Shown here: positions 6,896 through 17,596 of the stretch, piece after piece
Numbering within the stretch: the stretch's first letter is position 1
Layout: every line of letters begins with the position of its first letter
Origin: an uncultured Eubacteriales bacterium
GTDB taxonomy: Bacteria > Bacillota > Clostridia > Christensenellales > Aristaeellaceae
Reading direction: 5' to 3'
DNA length: 44,860 bases
Assembly: GCA_900317565.1 (NCBI GenBank)
Contig: ONHI01000003.1
Location: 1 to 44,860, forward strand
Translations under genes and position numbers: made by a program
Notes under the pieces: generated by a model
Told to the model about the DNA's origin: nothing
Database searches by the model: none
What the model saw: the letters and a program-made list of their open reading frames with translations, nothing else

Positions 6896-7591
6896 ATGAT
6901 CGGTATCATTTGCGCGATGGACATCGAGGCCCGGCAGTTGAAGGACGCCATCGTGGACAGGAGCGCCCAGCGCGTCGGGCGGCTGGAGTTCGTCTCCGGC
7001 AAGCTGGCGGGCCAGGAAGTCGTCATCGCCATGGCCGGCGTGGGCAAGGTCAACGCCGCCATGTGCACCCAGACGATGATCATCAAATACGCGCCGGACC
7101 TCATCATCAATTCCGGCGTCGCCGGGAGCCTCTCACCGCGGCTGGACATCGGCGATATCGCCGTGGGCACCGGCGTGGTGGAGCACGACTTCGACTCCAC
7201 CGCCGTGGGAGACCCGCCGGCCTATTTCAACGAGCTGGAGGGGGACACCTTTCCCTGCGACCCCGACGCCGCCCAGGCGATACTCGAGGCCGCGTCGGCG
7301 CTTGGGCTGAACGCCATTCCGGCGAAGATCGCCTCCGGCGACCAGTTCATCAGCGACGGGGCCAAGAAGAAGCAGCTGGTCGAGCAGTTCGACGCGGCGG
7401 CCTGCGAGATGGAGGCCGGGGCAATTGCGCATGTGTGCTTCAACAACGGCGTGAAGTGCGCCGTCATACGCGCCATCTCCGACAGCACCGACGGCGAGCA
7501 CCAGGTGGAATTCTACAAGTTCCTGCCCGTGGCGGCGGACAATTCCGCCCGGCTAGTGACGGCCTTCCTGGAAGGGCTGCCAAAGCAATAA
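6896..7591 (+). CDS. mtnN: 5'-methylthioadenosine/S-adenosylhomocysteine nucleosidase
   Basis: A 231-residue MtnN, which cleaves adenine from MTA and SAH (and 5'-deoxyadenosine) to recycle SAM by-products. It begins MIGIICAMDIEARQL, with the catalytic Glu of the AMxxE motif. EMEAGAIAHVC supplies the ribose-binding Met-Glu, and IRAISDSTDG supplies the catalytic Asp. Length equals the B. subtilis enzyme. GGGAG (6882-6886) is 9 nt before the ATG. It probably ends the rqcP-ispDF-mtnN transcript, because a good terminator follows at 7599-7636. Confidence 0.95.
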   Translation: MIGIICAMDIEARQLKDAIVDRSAQRVGRLEFVSGKLAGQEVVIAMAGVGKVNAAMCTQTMIIKYAPDLIINSGVAGSLSPRLDIGDIAVGTGVVEHDFDSTAVGDPPAYFNELEGDTFPCDPDAAQAILEAASALGLNAIPAKIASGDQFISDGAKKKQLVEQFDAAACEMEAGAIAHVCFNNGVKCAVIRAISDSTDGEHQVEFYKFLPVAADNSARLVTAFLEGLPKQ

Positions 7592-7598
7592 AAGCAAT

Positions 7599-7636
7599 AT
7601 GACTGCCGCGACGGTGCATGCGCGACAGTCATTTTT
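7599..7636 (+). terminator. terminator after mtnN
   Basis: A 7-bp stem ATGACTG/CAGTCAT plus, after one mismatch, CGCG/CGCG (7599-7610 with 7621-7632), 10-nt loop, then a T run at 7632-7636. Confidence 0.8.
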
Positions 7637-7669
7637 CAGATTATATCGAACAAAGGAAGAAAGATCAAT

Positions 7670-8836
7670 ATGAAAGAAAAGGCCATCGAAAGCATGCGGG
7701 CGCTGCTGCGCCGGGAGATCGACAGGGAAAACATGCCGGGCGGTCTGTTCGCCCTCTTCAGGGATGGGCAGGAGGTGTTCAGCGTCGTGGAGGGCATGGC
7801 CGATCTGAAAAAAAACATCCCGCTGCGGCGCGACAGCCTGTTCCGGGTCTACTCCATGACCAAGCCCGTGACCTCCGTGGCGGCCATGATGCTGGTGGAG
7901 GAGGGGAAGCTGCGCCTGACGGACAACGTGTCGGACTACCTGCCCGAATTCCGGCACATGAATCGCCTCGACCCGTCGGGCAAGCTCGTGCCCTGCGAAA
8001 GGCAGATCACGGTCTGGAACCTGTTCACGATGACCTCCGGGCTGGTCTATCCCGACCCGGACCCGGTGGGCAGCTATATGCAGCGCTGCTTCGACGCATT
8101 CTACGATGACAACATGGCGGGCCGCGGTCCCACGACGCGCAAGCTGGCCGAACTCGTCGCCAGGCAGCCCCTGGCATTCGAGCCCGGCAGCGGCTGGCGC
8201 TACGGCCTGTCCGCGGACGTGCTGGGCGCGATCATGGAGGTCGTAAGCGGCATGCGCTTCGGGGAATTCCTGCAACAGCGGCTGTTCGGGCCGCTGGGCA
8301 TGGCGGACACCGGCTTTTACGTGCCCGAGGGCAAGACGGACCGGCTGACCAAGCTGTACAAGTATGAGGACGGGCACCTGCTGGTGGACGAGAAGCGCCA
8401 CCTGGGCCTCACGCTGTGCCTGAGCGCGCCGAGCTTTGAATCCGGCGGCGCGGGCCTGATCTCCACCATCGACGACTTCGCCCGCTTCGGGAACATGCTG
8501 GCCAACCGCGGCGTATGGAATGGCAGGCGCTATCTCTCCGAGGACACCATCCGCCGCTTCCAGGGCGGCCTGCCGGAGAACCGGCTGCTGCCCGCGCTGG
8601 ACTGGGACACCATGGTCGGCTATGACTACGGCTACCTTATGCGCGCGCTGCGCGACAATTCAAAGGCGGGCCGGGGCGCGATCGGCGAGTTTGGCTGGGA
8701 CGGCTGGACCGGCCCTTACATGAGCGTGGACGCCGACAACAATGTGCTGATGCTGTTCATGATGCAGGTCGGCGGACACCGGGAGTGGTCGCTGATCCGG
8801 GAAATGCGCGATATCGCGCTGGACGCGCTGGAATAA
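7670..8836 (+). CDS. serine hydrolase of the beta-lactamase class C fold
   Basis: A 388-residue cytosolic member of the class C beta-lactamase / family VIII esterase / EstB group. The nucleophile motif SxxK is SMTK (S62-K65). The second motif is Y178-x2-S181 in WRYGLSADVLG, as in esterase-type relatives rather than the YSN of true AmpC. FGWDGWTGPYM near residue 345 replaces KTG. There is no signal peptide, so it is unlikely to be a secreted beta-lactamase; an esterase or amide hydrolase acting in the cytoplasm is more likely. The substrate is unknown. GGAAG precedes the ATG by about 9 nt. It is flanked by a terminator upstream and the ctsR promoter downstream; no clear promoter of its own was found. 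Confidence 0.88.
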   Translation: MKEKAIESMRALLRREIDRENMPGGLFALFRDGQEVFSVVEGMADLKKNIPLRRDSLFRVYSMTKPVTSVAAMMLVEEGKLRLTDNVSDYLPEFRHMNRLDPSGKLVPCERQITVWNLFTMTSGLVYPDPDPVGSYMQRCFDAFYDDNMAGRGPTTRKLAELVARQPLAFEPGSGWRYGLSADVLGAIMEVVSGMRFGEFLQQRLFGPLGMADTGFYVPEGKTDRLTKLYKYEDGHLLVDEKRHLGLTLCLSAPSFESGGAGLISTIDDFARFGNMLANRGVWNGRRYLSEDTIRRFQGGLPENRLLPALDWDTMVGYDYGYLMRALRDNSKAGRGAIGEFGWDGWTGPYMSVDADNNVLMLFMMQVGGHREWSLIREMRDIALDALE

Positions 8837-8862
8837 CGAAGCCGGAGAATTGAATTTTCCTC

Positions 8863-8891
8863 TTGCAATTCCGCCGGGGATGCTATATAAT
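8863..8891 (+). promoter_or_regulatory. sigma-A promoter of ctsR operon
   Basis: TTGCAA (8863-8868), 17 bp, TATAAT (8886-8891). The CtsR operator starts at the next base, so repressor binding would block polymerase directly. Confidence 0.85.
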
Positions 8892-8908
8892 AGTCAAAGA
8901 TGGTCAAT
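8892..8908 (+). promoter_or_regulatory. CtsR operator
   Basis: Tandem heptads AGTCAAA-GAT-GGTCAAT match the CtsR consensus (A/G)GTCAAA-NAN-(A/G)GTCAAA, including the central A, with a single mismatch at the last base. Position between the -10 and the ctsR ribosome site implies autoregulated heat-shock control of ctsR-mcsA-mcsB-clpC. Confidence 0.9.
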
Positions 8909-8923
8909 ATAGAAGGTGATTAT

Positions 8924-9406
8924 ATGGCACAACTCAGCGACAGCATAGAGCAGTTCATCAAGGAGCTGATGCGCGAGGACGCCCATATCGAATTGCGGCG
9001 CAACGAGCTGGCGCACCACTTCGGCTGCGCGCCGTCCCAGATCAACTATGTGCTGGCCACCCGCTTTTCGGTGGACCACGGCTATATCATCGAATCCCGG
9101 CGCGGCGGCGGGGGCTATGTGCGCATCGTGCGCATGCAGTCCCGGGGCGAGCCGAATTTCCTGGAGATGCTGCTGAACCGCGTGGGCAATTCCCTGGACG
9201 AGGAGACCGCCAACGCCATCATCTCCAATCTGCTGGAGCGCAGGATGGTGACCGGCGCGGAGGCCGCGCTGATGCGCGCCGCGGTTTCCCGGAACGCCCT
9301 GGCGCTGCCCATCAGCGCGAAGGACGTGCTGCGGGCGGCGGTTTTCAGGAATATGCTGGTGCAGGTATTCAAGAATTATGAGGAGGAAAAGCGCGATGAT
9401 GTGTGA
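8924..9406 (+). CDS. ctsR: heat-shock transcriptional repressor CtsR
   Basis: A 160-residue CtsR, the dimeric repressor of clp genes whose DNA grip is lost on heating. Residues 1-67 form the winged helix-turn-helix: LSDSIEQFIKEL, LRRNELAHHF, APSQINYVLATRF and the wing SRRGGGGYVRI. That wing carries the tetraglycine loop (61-64) that acts as the thermosensor and the adjacent DNA-contacting Arg. The C-terminal part is the dimerisation domain with the McsB-contact region. The start at 8924 follows AAGGTG; the ATG at 8900 lies within the operator. It overlaps mcsA by 11 bp and is the first gene of a four-gene operon. Confidence 0.96.
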   Translation: MAQLSDSIEQFIKELMREDAHIELRRNELAHHFGCAPSQINYVLATRFSVDHGYIIESRRGGGGYVRIVRMQSRGEPNFLEMLLNRVGNSLDEETANAIISNLLERRMVTGAEAALMRAAVSRNALALPISAKDVLRAAVFRNMLVQVFKNYEEEKRDDV

Positions 9407-9986
9407 GGATTGCGGCATCAGGCCCGCAAAGATACACCTTATGACGATTATCAATGGGGATCGCGTGGAGCGCAACCTTTGCCCGACCTGCATGGCCAAG
9501 CATCAAAAGCAGATCCCCGGCATTGACTTTTCAAACATCGCGGGCATATTGAACAGCATACTGGAGGGCAAAAACGCCGAGGAGCAGGCCCGACAGGACG
9601 CGGAGTACGAGGGCTATGTGTGCGAGCAGTGCGGCATGACCTACCAGGAATTCCAAAAGCTGGGCATGCTGGGCTGCGCCAACTGCTACCAGGCCTTCAA
9701 GACGCCCATGACCGCGCTGCTGCAGCGGGTCCACGGCAATACCCAGCACGCCGGGCGCGTGCCCGGAGGCGTGCACAGCGGCACGTCGATCCGCATGAAC
9801 ATCGACCGGCTGAAGCAGAAGCTGCAGCGGGCCATTGCCGACGAGGAGTACGAGCAGGCCGCCAAGCTGCGCGACGCCATACGGGCGCTGACGATCCAGC
9901 TGGAGCGCAAGGAGGCCGACATCAAGGTCAGGCCCCACGAGCGCCTGGAGGCCGAGGACGGGGAGGAGGCGAACGGGGATGTATGA
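9396..9986 (+). CDS. mcsA: McsA, zinc-binding activator of the McsB arginine kinase
   Basis: A 196-residue adaptor that activates McsB and is linked to ClpC function and metal stress. Two zinc-finger pairs are visible: C3-x2-C6 with C29-x2-C32, and C76-x2-C79 with C94-x2-C97. A UVR motif (about residues 137-171, with EEYEQAAKLRDAIRAL) follows and contacts partner proteins. AGGAGG (9381-9386) is 9 nt before the first ATG; MetMet doublet makes 9399 an alternative. The stop overlaps the mcsB start by 8 bp. Length is close to the usual 185. Confidence 0.95.
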   Translation: MMCEDCGIRPAKIHLMTIINGDRVERNLCPTCMAKHQKQIPGIDFSNIAGILNSILEGKNAEEQARQDAEYEGYVCEQCGMTYQEFQKLGMLGCANCYQAFKTPMTALLQRVHGNTQHAGRVPGGVHSGTSIRMNIDRLKQKLQRAIADEEYEQAAKLRDAIRALTIQLERKEADIKVRPHERLEAEDGEEANGDV

Positions 9987-11004
9987 ATATGTGCTCGCGC
10001 CGGAGCAGGATGTGGTCATTTCCAGCCGCGTCCGGCTCTCCCGCAACTATGAGGACCTGCCCTTTTCGCCCAAGCTGACGCCCGAATACGCCGAGGAGGT
10101 CATCGAGCGCACCGCCGACGCGGTGTTCAAGACCGAGAACGGCGCGGCCTTCACGCTGCTGCGCATGAGCGAGCTGGAGGAGGACGCCCGCTCCCGGCTG
10201 GTGGAGCACCACCTGATCAGCTATGACCTTTTGAAATTCGTGAACCGCTCGGCGGCCATGGTGTCCTCCGCGGGCACCGTCACCGTGATGCTGAACGAGG
10301 AGGACCACGTGCGCTTCCAGGGCCTGCTTCCGGGCCTGCAGCTGGAGCGCTCCGCCGAGATGGCCCTGAAGCTGGACGAGGCGCTGGAGGCGCGGTATCC
10401 CTTCGCCTTCGATCACCAGTGGGGCTTTCTGACCGCCTGCCCCGCAAACACCGGCACCGGCATGCGCGCCAGCGTGATATTGCACCTGCCGGCCATCTCC
10501 GGCGGCGGCCAGATGGGCGCGGTGATGCAGACCATCGCCAAGCTGGGCCTGACCATACGCGGCCTCTACGGCGAGGGCACCGAGGCCCAGGGCAATCTTT
10601 ACCAGCTCTCCAACCAGGCAACGCTGGGCCGCAGCGAGGAGGACGTGATCCGCGCGCTCTCCGCGGCCACCAGCCAGATCGTGGAGCACGAGCGCGGCAT
10701 GCGCGAGAGCGCGGAAAAAAAGGACATGCTGCAATTGCAGGATAGGCTGATGCGCTCCTGGGGAGAATTGATGTATGCGCGGCTGATGACGGCCAAGGAA
10801 TTCATGCACCGCTATTCGGACATCCGCTACGCGGCCAGCATGGGCTATCTGCACGCGCCGCTGCCGGGGCTGGACACGCTGATGATGGACGTGCAGCCCG
10901 GTTCGCTGGGCGTGCGCGCGGGCAAGCTGATCAGCCCCCGGGAAGCGGAGATCCTGCGGGCAAAGATACTGCGTGAGGAATTGAAGGACCTGGTGGCGGA
11001 GTGA
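9979..11004 (+). CDS. mcsB: protein-arginine kinase McsB
   Basis: A 341-residue phosphagen-kinase-fold enzyme that phosphorylates arginines, tagging proteins for ClpC-ClpP degradation and inactivating CtsR. Conserved elements: SSRVRLSRN near the N-terminus, NEEDH (106-110) holding the substrate-arginine glutamates, the active-site loop C154-PANTGTGMRAS, and RGLYGEGTEAQGNLYQLSNQ, which carries another catalytic Glu and nucleotide contacts. Length is slightly below the 350-363 of Bacillus, with the kinase core complete. The start overlaps mcsA; clpC follows after 31 nt. Confidence 0.96.
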   Translation: MYEYVLAPEQDVVISSRVRLSRNYEDLPFSPKLTPEYAEEVIERTADAVFKTENGAAFTLLRMSELEEDARSRLVEHHLISYDLLKFVNRSAAMVSSAGTVTVMLNEEDHVRFQGLLPGLQLERSAEMALKLDEALEARYPFAFDHQWGFLTACPANTGTGMRASVILHLPAISGGGQMGAVMQTIAKLGLTIRGLYGEGTEAQGNLYQLSNQATLGRSEEDVIRALSAATSQIVEHERGMRESAEKKDMLQLQDRLMRSWGELMYARLMTAKEFMHRYSDIRYAASMGYLHAPLPGLDTLMMDVQPGSLGVRAGKLISPREAEILRAKILREELKDLVAE

Positions 11005-11035
11005 CGCCGCCGAAACCATAAACGGGAGGAAACGG

Positions 11036-13504
11036 ATGGCATATTTCGCGAAATTCACCGAGCGCGGCCAGCGCGCGCTGCAAATCGCGCAGCGGGAGGC
11101 GGCGCAGCTGGGGCGCACCAACGTGGGCCCGGAGCACCTGCTGCTGGGCGTGCTGGCGGAGCCCGGCGGCGCCGCGGGCGTGCTTCGGGGCATCACGCCG
11201 GAGGGCGTGCGCAACGAGATCATACAGATCACGGGCCCCGGCGAGGACAGCGTGCAGGGCAAGCAGATGGTCTATACGCCCCGGGCCAAGACCGTGCTGG
11301 AGCAGAGCGCGCGGGAGGCCCGGGAGCTGAAGCAGAACTACGTCAGCACCGAGCACATATTGCTGGCGCTGATGCGCATGCGCGAGTGCGTGGCGGCCCA
11401 TGTGCTGATCAAGATGGGCATGGACCTGTCCAAGGCCCGGGAGGAGCTGCTGCGCATATTGACCGGCGCGGAGGAGGATGCGCCGTCGGCGGAGGGCGAG
11501 AGCGCCGATACCCCGGTGCTGAACCAGTTCTCCCACGATCTGACGAACCTCGCCCGGGGCGGCGAGCTGGACCCGGTGGTGGGCCGCGAGAGCGAGATCG
11601 AACGCATCGTGCAGATACTCTCCCGTCGACGCAAGAACAACCCCGTGCTGATCGGCGAGCCCGGCGTGGGCAAGTCCGCCATCGTGGAGGGGCTGGCCCA
11701 GCTGATCGTCGAGGGCAACATCCCGGAGATCCTGCGGGGCCGGCGGGTGGTGTCGCTGGACCTGGCCAGCATGCTGGCCGGGGCGAAGTACCGCGGCGAA
11801 TTCGAGGAGCGCCTGAAGAATGCCATGGGCGAGATCAAGAAGGCGGGCAACGTCATACTGTTCATCGACGAGCTGCACACCATCTGCGGCGCGGGCGCCT
11901 CCGAGGGGGCCATCGACGCCGCCAATATATTAAAGCCCGCGCTGGCCCGGGGCGAGATACAGTGCATCGGCGCGACCACGCTGAACGAATACCACAAGCA
12001 CATCGAAAAGGACGCCGCGCTGGAGCGCCGCTTCCAGCCGGTGAACGTGGGCGAGCCCACCCGGGAGGAGGCCGTGGCCATACTCAAGGGGCTTCGGGAC
12101 CGCTACGAGGCGCACCACCGCGTGCGCATCACCGACGAGGCCATCGTTGCGGCGGTGTACCTGTCCGACCGCTATATCTCCGACCGCTTCCTGCCGGACA
12201 AGGCCATCGACCTGATCGACGAGGCCGCCTCCCGGGTGCGCATCAAGGCCTTCACCGCGCCGCCGGACATGAAGCAGCAGCAGGAGCGCCTGGAGGCGCT
12301 GAACAAGGAGACCGAGGAGGCCGTGGCCCTGGAGGACTTCGAGAAGGCCGCCCACCTGCGGGACCGCAAGAAGGCGCTACAGAACGAGATGGCCCAGCGC
12401 CGCAGCGCCTGGGAGCACAGCCGCAACAGCAGGGTGGAGGTCGTCGGCGAGGAGGAGGTCGCCCAGATCGTGGGCGCGTGGACGGGCATCCCCGTCTCCC
12501 GCATCACCGAGAGCGAATCCCAGCGGCTGGTCAACCTGGAGGCCATACTCCACGAGCGCGTGATCGGCCAGGAGGAGGCCGTGAAGTCCGTGGCGCGGGC
12601 CATCCGCCGGGCGCGGGCGGGCCTGAAGGACCCGAATCGGCCCATAGGCTCCTTCATATTCCTGGGGCCCACCGGCGTGGGCAAGACCGAGCTGTGCAAG
12701 GCACTGGCCGAGGCGCTGTTCGGCGACGAGGACAGCATGATCCGCATCGACATGTCCGAGTACATGGAGAAGCACTCCGTGTCCCGCATGATCGGCTCAC
12801 CGCCGGGCTACGTGGGTCACGAGGAGGGCGGCCAGCTGACTGAGAAGGTGCGGCGCAAGCCCTACGCGGTGATCCTGCTGGACGAGGTGGAGAAGGCCCA
12901 TCCGGACGTGTTCAACATACTGCTGCAGATCCTGGAGGACGGTCGGCTGACCGACGGCCAGGGCAGGGTGGTGGACTTCAAGAACACCGTGATCGTCATG
13001 ACCAGCAACGCCGGGGCGCACACGCTGCGCAGGCAGCGCAGCATGGGCTTCGGCGGCGCGGAGAGCAGCGAGCGCACCTATGAGGCCATGAAGGAAAACA
13101 TCATGGGCGAGGTGAAGAACATCTTCCGGCCGGAGTTCCTGAACCGCGTGGACGAGATCATCGTGTTCCACGCACTGGAGCAGGCGGAGATCGACGCCAT
13201 CGCGCGGCTGCTGCTCAAGCAGGTCTGCGCGCGGCTGGCCGAGCGCGGCATCGAGCTGGACGTGGACGAATCCGCGCTGAGCCTGATCAGCCGCGCGGGC
13301 TACGACATACAGTACGGGGCGCGCCCGCTGCGCAGGGCCATACAGCGCATGGTGGAGGACGCCCTCAGCGAGGAGATCCTGCTGGGCAAGATCCGGCTGG
13401 GCGATCGCGTGCGGGCCGCCGCCGAGGACGACAAGCTGGTCTTCGCCCCCGCCGAAGCGCCGGAGCGGGAGCTGGCCCTCGCCGGTCAACCGAACAAGGA
13501 CTGA
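11036..13504 (+). CDS. clpC: AAA+ unfoldase ClpC
   Basis: An 822-residue HSP100 ATPase that unfolds substrates for ClpP. The N-domain (1-145) has two Clp-N repeats that read phospho-arginine. D1 has Walker A GEPGVGKS (207-214) and Walker B ending in DEL (278-280). The coiled middle domain (about 405-465) includes a UVR-like stretch, [13 protein letters not shown], that docks McsA-type or MecA-type adaptors. D2 has Walker A GPTGVGKT (544-551), Walker B DEVE (616-619) and pore loop GYVG. SMGFGG near 665 is the ClpP-binding loop. GGGAGG is about 10 nt before the ATG. It is last in the ctsR operon; its 3' end overlaps the convergent pbp gene by 19 bp, and no terminator hairpin was seen. Confidence 0.97.
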   Translation: MAYFAKFTERGQRALQIAQREAAQLGRTNVGPEHLLLGVLAEPGGAAGVLRGITPEGVRNEIIQITGPGEDSVQGKQMVYTPRAKTVLEQSAREARELKQNYVSTEHILLALMRMRECVAAHVLIKMGMDLSKAREELLRILTGAEEDAPSAEGESADTPVLNQFSHDLTNLARGGELDPVVGRESEIERIVQILSRRRKNNPVLIGEPGVGKSAIVEGLAQLIVEGNIPEILRGRRVVSLDLASMLAGAKYRGEFEERLKNAMGEIKKAGNVILFIDELHTICGAGASEGAIDAANILKPALARGEIQCIGATTLNEYHKHIEKDAALERRFQPVNVGEPTREEAVAILKGLRDRYEAHHRVRITDEAIVAAVYLSDRYISDRFLPDKAIDLIDEAASRVRIKAFTAPPDMKQQQERLEALNKETEEAVALEDFEKAAHLRDRKKALQNEMAQRRSAWEHSRNSRVEVVGEEEVAQIVGAWTGIPVSRITESESQRLVNLEAILHERVIGQEEAVKSVARAIRRARAGLKDPNRPIGSFIFLGPTGVGKTELCKALAEALFGDEDSMIRIDMSEYMEKHSVSRMIGSPPGYVGHEEGGQLTEKVRRKPYAVILLDEVEKAHPDVFNILLQILEDGRLTDGQGRVVDFKNTVIVMTSNAGAHTLRRQRSMGFGGAESSERTYEAMKENIMGEVKNIFRPEFLNRVDEIIVFHALEQAEIDAIARLLLKQVCARLAERGIELDVDESALSLISRAGYDIQYGARPLRRAIQRMVEDALSEEILLGKIRLGDRVRAAAEDDKLVFAPAEAPERELALAGQPNKD

Positions 13505-15870
13505 TTCTCTTCCGATTCCACTTCCGTGGGCGTCGGCGTCGCTTCGGCGGCTCCGACGCCCATTATTTTGTTCATCAGGCCGCCGGGAACGTATGCGACC
13601 CCATCGCTCTGCGGCCCGGTCAGCAGCTCGCCCGATGCGTACAGCCGCGCGTTCCGGGGCAACAGGACGTACTCCGCTGGCCGGGACAGGTCGTGCTCCG
13701 CGTCGGCAAAGCGCAGCTCCTGCCCGGGCTTTCCGGCGAGCACGGCGATCTCCGCGCTCTCGCCGTCCACGCTGCGGGTCAGGACATATTCCGCGGATTC
13801 ATCCGTGGCGGTGAAGGCCAGCACCGGGACCTCTCCCGGCCCGGTCAGCAAACGGAAATCCTCCACGGCCACCGGCGCGTCCCAGCGGTCGGAGAAGGCC
13901 GTCGGCAGGTCGTAGGCGTGGAACAGCTCCGCCGCGACATAGGGCGCGGGCGTGCGCTCCGTGCTCAGCAGCACCGTCCTGTCGTCCTCCAGCGCCAGTG
14001 CATCCAGCAGCGCGGTGCGCACACCGGCGGGACGGGCGAAATCCCCGCCGCCCAACCGTGGGGCGACAGCACTGAGGAACGCGGCGCACAGCCGCGCCGG
14101 ATAGCCGCTGCCGCCCGCGGAGGCGGGCAGGGCGTGCTCTGCATCGGGCTCGTCAAAGCCCATCCACGCGCTGACGGCCAGCCGGGGCGTGTAGGCCACG
14201 GTCCAGATGTCCCGGGTGCCGCCGCCCGCCTCCGACACGGTGCCCGTCTTGCCCGCCACGGGCATGCCGCAGGCGGACAGGGCCTTCGCGCTGCCGCCGG
14301 TCGCGGCGGTCTTCAGCATATCCGTGACCATGTAGGCCGTCTCCGGGCTGACGGCGCGTTGGCTGTCCGCCGCCGCGCTGTACAGCAGCCTGCCGTCGGC
14401 ATCCTCGATGGTCAGTATCGCGTGGGGCTCCACCTTCACACCGCCATTGGCCAGCGCGCAGTAGGCCGCGCCCAGCTGGGCTGGGGAGACGCCGTAGGTC
14501 AGCGAGCCCAGCGCCAGGGAGAGGTTCGCGTCCTCCGGGGCCAGCGGCAGGCCGAAGCGCTGGGCGTAGCTGCGCAGGGCGGAGGTGCCGATGCTGTCCG
14601 CCAGCGCCACCGTGGCGATGTTCAGGGACCGGGACAGCGCCTCCCGCAGCGTCACCCTGCCGTAGCTCGCGCCACCGGCGTTGCCCGGGGTATAGCCGCC
14701 GGCAAAGCTGCGGGGCGTGTCGTCCACGACGGAGGTGGGCAGGTAGCCGTAGGCGTCGATGGCGGCGGCATAGGTGGACACCGGCTTGAAGGCGGAGCCC
14801 GGCTGGCGGCGCATCTGCGTGGCGCGGTTCAGCCCCCGCCGCACGTCGTAGCTCCGACCGCCCACCAGCGCCCGAATCGCGCCGCTCTCCGCGTCCAGGG
14901 CGACCAGCGCCGCCTGGGCCGGGGTGCCGTCCGGCGCGGCGTCGGGAAAGCGCTCCGCGTCCTCAAACAGCGCCTGTGCCGCCTCCTGCATGCCGGTGTC
15001 CAGGCCCGTGCGGATGACATAGCCCCCGGAGAGCACCTCGTCCGCGCTGACGTTCAACGCCCGTGCGGCTTCGTCCAGCACCGCGTCCATGTACCAGGCG
15101 TAGCGGGCGTCGTCACCGCTGTCCTGCGCCAGTTGCAGCGCCTCGCCGGTGGCCGCGTCCAGCTGGGACTGGGTGATCATGCCGTGCTCCGCCATCGTTC
15201 GCAGTATCATATTGCGGCGGTTCACTGATTTTTCGGCGTTCAGGTGCGGCGCGTAGCTGCTGGGCGACTTGATGATGCCCGCCAGCAGCGCGCCCTCCGC
15301 CAGTGTCAGCTCGGAGACCGACTTGCCGAAATAGACGTTGGATGCTGCCTCGATGCCGTAGGCTCCGTGGCCGAAGTACACCGCGTTCAGATAGGCCTCC
15401 AGTATCTGCCGCTTGTCCATCACGCGCTCCAGCCGCAGCGCCAGCACGATCTCCTGGGCCTTGCGGGACAGCGTCTTGGTCTGGCTCAGGTGGGTCAGCT
15501 TGATCAGCTGCTGGGTGATGGTGGAGCCGCCCTGGGCATAGCTCAGCGTGCGCAGGTCGTGCCACAGCGCCCCCAGCAGCCGGTGGACATCCACGCCGTG
15601 ATGGCTGTAGAAGCGCAGGTCCTCCGCGGCGATGAAGGCGCTCTGGACCTGCTCCGGCACGTCGTCCAGGTCGACCCAGCTGCGCTTTTCGCCGCCCTGC
15701 AGCGCCCCGATGGCGACGCCGTTCACATCGTACACCGTGGTGGTGCCGGGCATGTCGGTCAGCTTCGCCAGGTCAAGCTGCCTCCAGTGGGGTATGTCCA
15801 GCCGCCAGATCAGCGCGCCCAGCGCCACCAGCAGCGCCGCGCCGATCCCCGTCAATATCTTCCGCTTCAT
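13486..15870 (-). CDS. class A penicillin-binding protein (PBP1A type)
   Basis: A 794-residue bifunctional peptidoglycan synthase. One N-terminal membrane anchor (about 4-22) precedes a glycosyltransferase domain with catalytic E83 in AAEDLRFYSHHGVD, GGSTITQQLIK and KAQEIVLALRLE. The transpeptidase domain has the SxxK serine S359 (SAFK), the SLN triad 415-417 and KTGT 541-544, so both activities should be intact. After about residue 680 comes a small beta-rich region and a Thr/Glu-rich tail (TPTPTEVESEE). It is transcribed away from the FtsH-like gene. Its start has a GAGGCG ribosome site about 10 nt upstream; a convincing promoter was not found. Confidence 0.95.
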   Translation of the reverse strand: MKRKILTGIGAALLVALGALIWRLDIPHWRQLDLAKLTDMPGTTTVYDVNGVAIGALQGGEKRSWVDLDDVPEQVQSAFIAAEDLRFYSHHGVDVHRLLGALWHDLRTLSYAQGGSTITQQLIKLTHLSQTKTLSRKAQEIVLALRLERVMDKRQILEAYLNAVYFGHGAYGIEAASNVYFGKSVSELTLAEGALLAGIIKSPSSYAPHLNAEKSVNRRNMILRTMAEHGMITQSQLDAATGEALQLAQDSGDDARYAWYMDAVLDEAARALNVSADEVLSGGYVIRTGLDTGMQEAAQALFEDAERFPDAAPDGTPAQAALVALDAESGAIRALVGGRSYDVRRGLNRATQMRRQPGSAFKPVSTYAAAIDAYGYLPTSVVDDTPRSFAGGYTPGNAGGASYGRVTLREALSRSLNIATVALADSIGTSALRSYAQRFGLPLAPEDANLSLALGSLTYGVSPAQLGAAYCALANGGVKVEPHAILTIEDADGRLLYSAAADSQRAVSPETAYMVTDMLKTAATGGSAKALSACGMPVAGKTGTVSEAGGGTRDIWTVAYTPRLAVSAWMGFDEPDAEHALPASAGGSGYPARLCAAFLSAVAPRLGGGDFARPAGVRTALLDALALEDDRTVLLSTERTPAPYVAAELFHAYDLPTAFSDRWDAPVAVEDFRLLTGPGEVPVLAFTATDESAEYVLTRSVDGESAEIAVLAGKPGQELRFADAEHDLSRPAEYVLLPRNARLYASGELLTGPQSDGVAYVPGGLMNKIMGVGAAEATPTPTEVESEENQSLFG

Positions 15871-15954
15871 ATCGCAAATCGCCTCGATACCGCATGATCA
15901 AACAAAGTATTCCCAGCTTCGCCTGAATTAGTCACCGCTGCCAGAAGTTGTTCG

Positions 15955-15983
15955 TTTACACTTCTGCGACTGGGCGTTACAAT
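15955..15983 (+). promoter_or_regulatory. sigma-A promoter of ftsH-like gene
   Basis: TTTACA (15955-15960), 17 bp, TACAAT (15978-15983). Start near 15990. Because the -10 covers the upstream ATG at 15982, that codon cannot be the initiator. Confidence 0.75.
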
Positions 15984-15990
15984 GTCCGTG

Positions 15991-16009
15991 GTGTATGTTG
16001 AACGTACAC
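15991..16009. promoter_or_regulatory. 19-bp near-perfect palindrome, probable operator
   Basis: GTGTATGTT-G-AACGTACAC: 9-bp arms, eight exact pairs and one T/G position, around a single central base. The centre is too short for an RNA hairpin, so it looks like a dimer-binding DNA site. It sits at about +1 to +19 of the promoter at 15955-15983, a classic repressor position. Confidence 0.5.
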
Positions 16010-16023
16010 ATGTGGACGGAGTG

Positions 16024-17577
<1,554 letters not shown>

Positions 17578-17580
<3 letters not shown>

Positions 17581-17596
17581 ACAGACCGGATTCTAT
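17578..17596 (+). repeat. 19-bp dispersed sequence, copy 1
   Basis: TAAACAGACCGGATTCTAT, overlapping the ftsH-like stop codon. It matches 18 of 19 bases at 25039-25057. A diverged version forms part of the terminator arms at 19175-19218. Confidence 0.45.

Noticed and set aside
7670-8836. Antibiotic-resistance beta-lactamase
   Set aside because: No signal peptide, and the YxN and KTG motifs are replaced by esterase-type variants.
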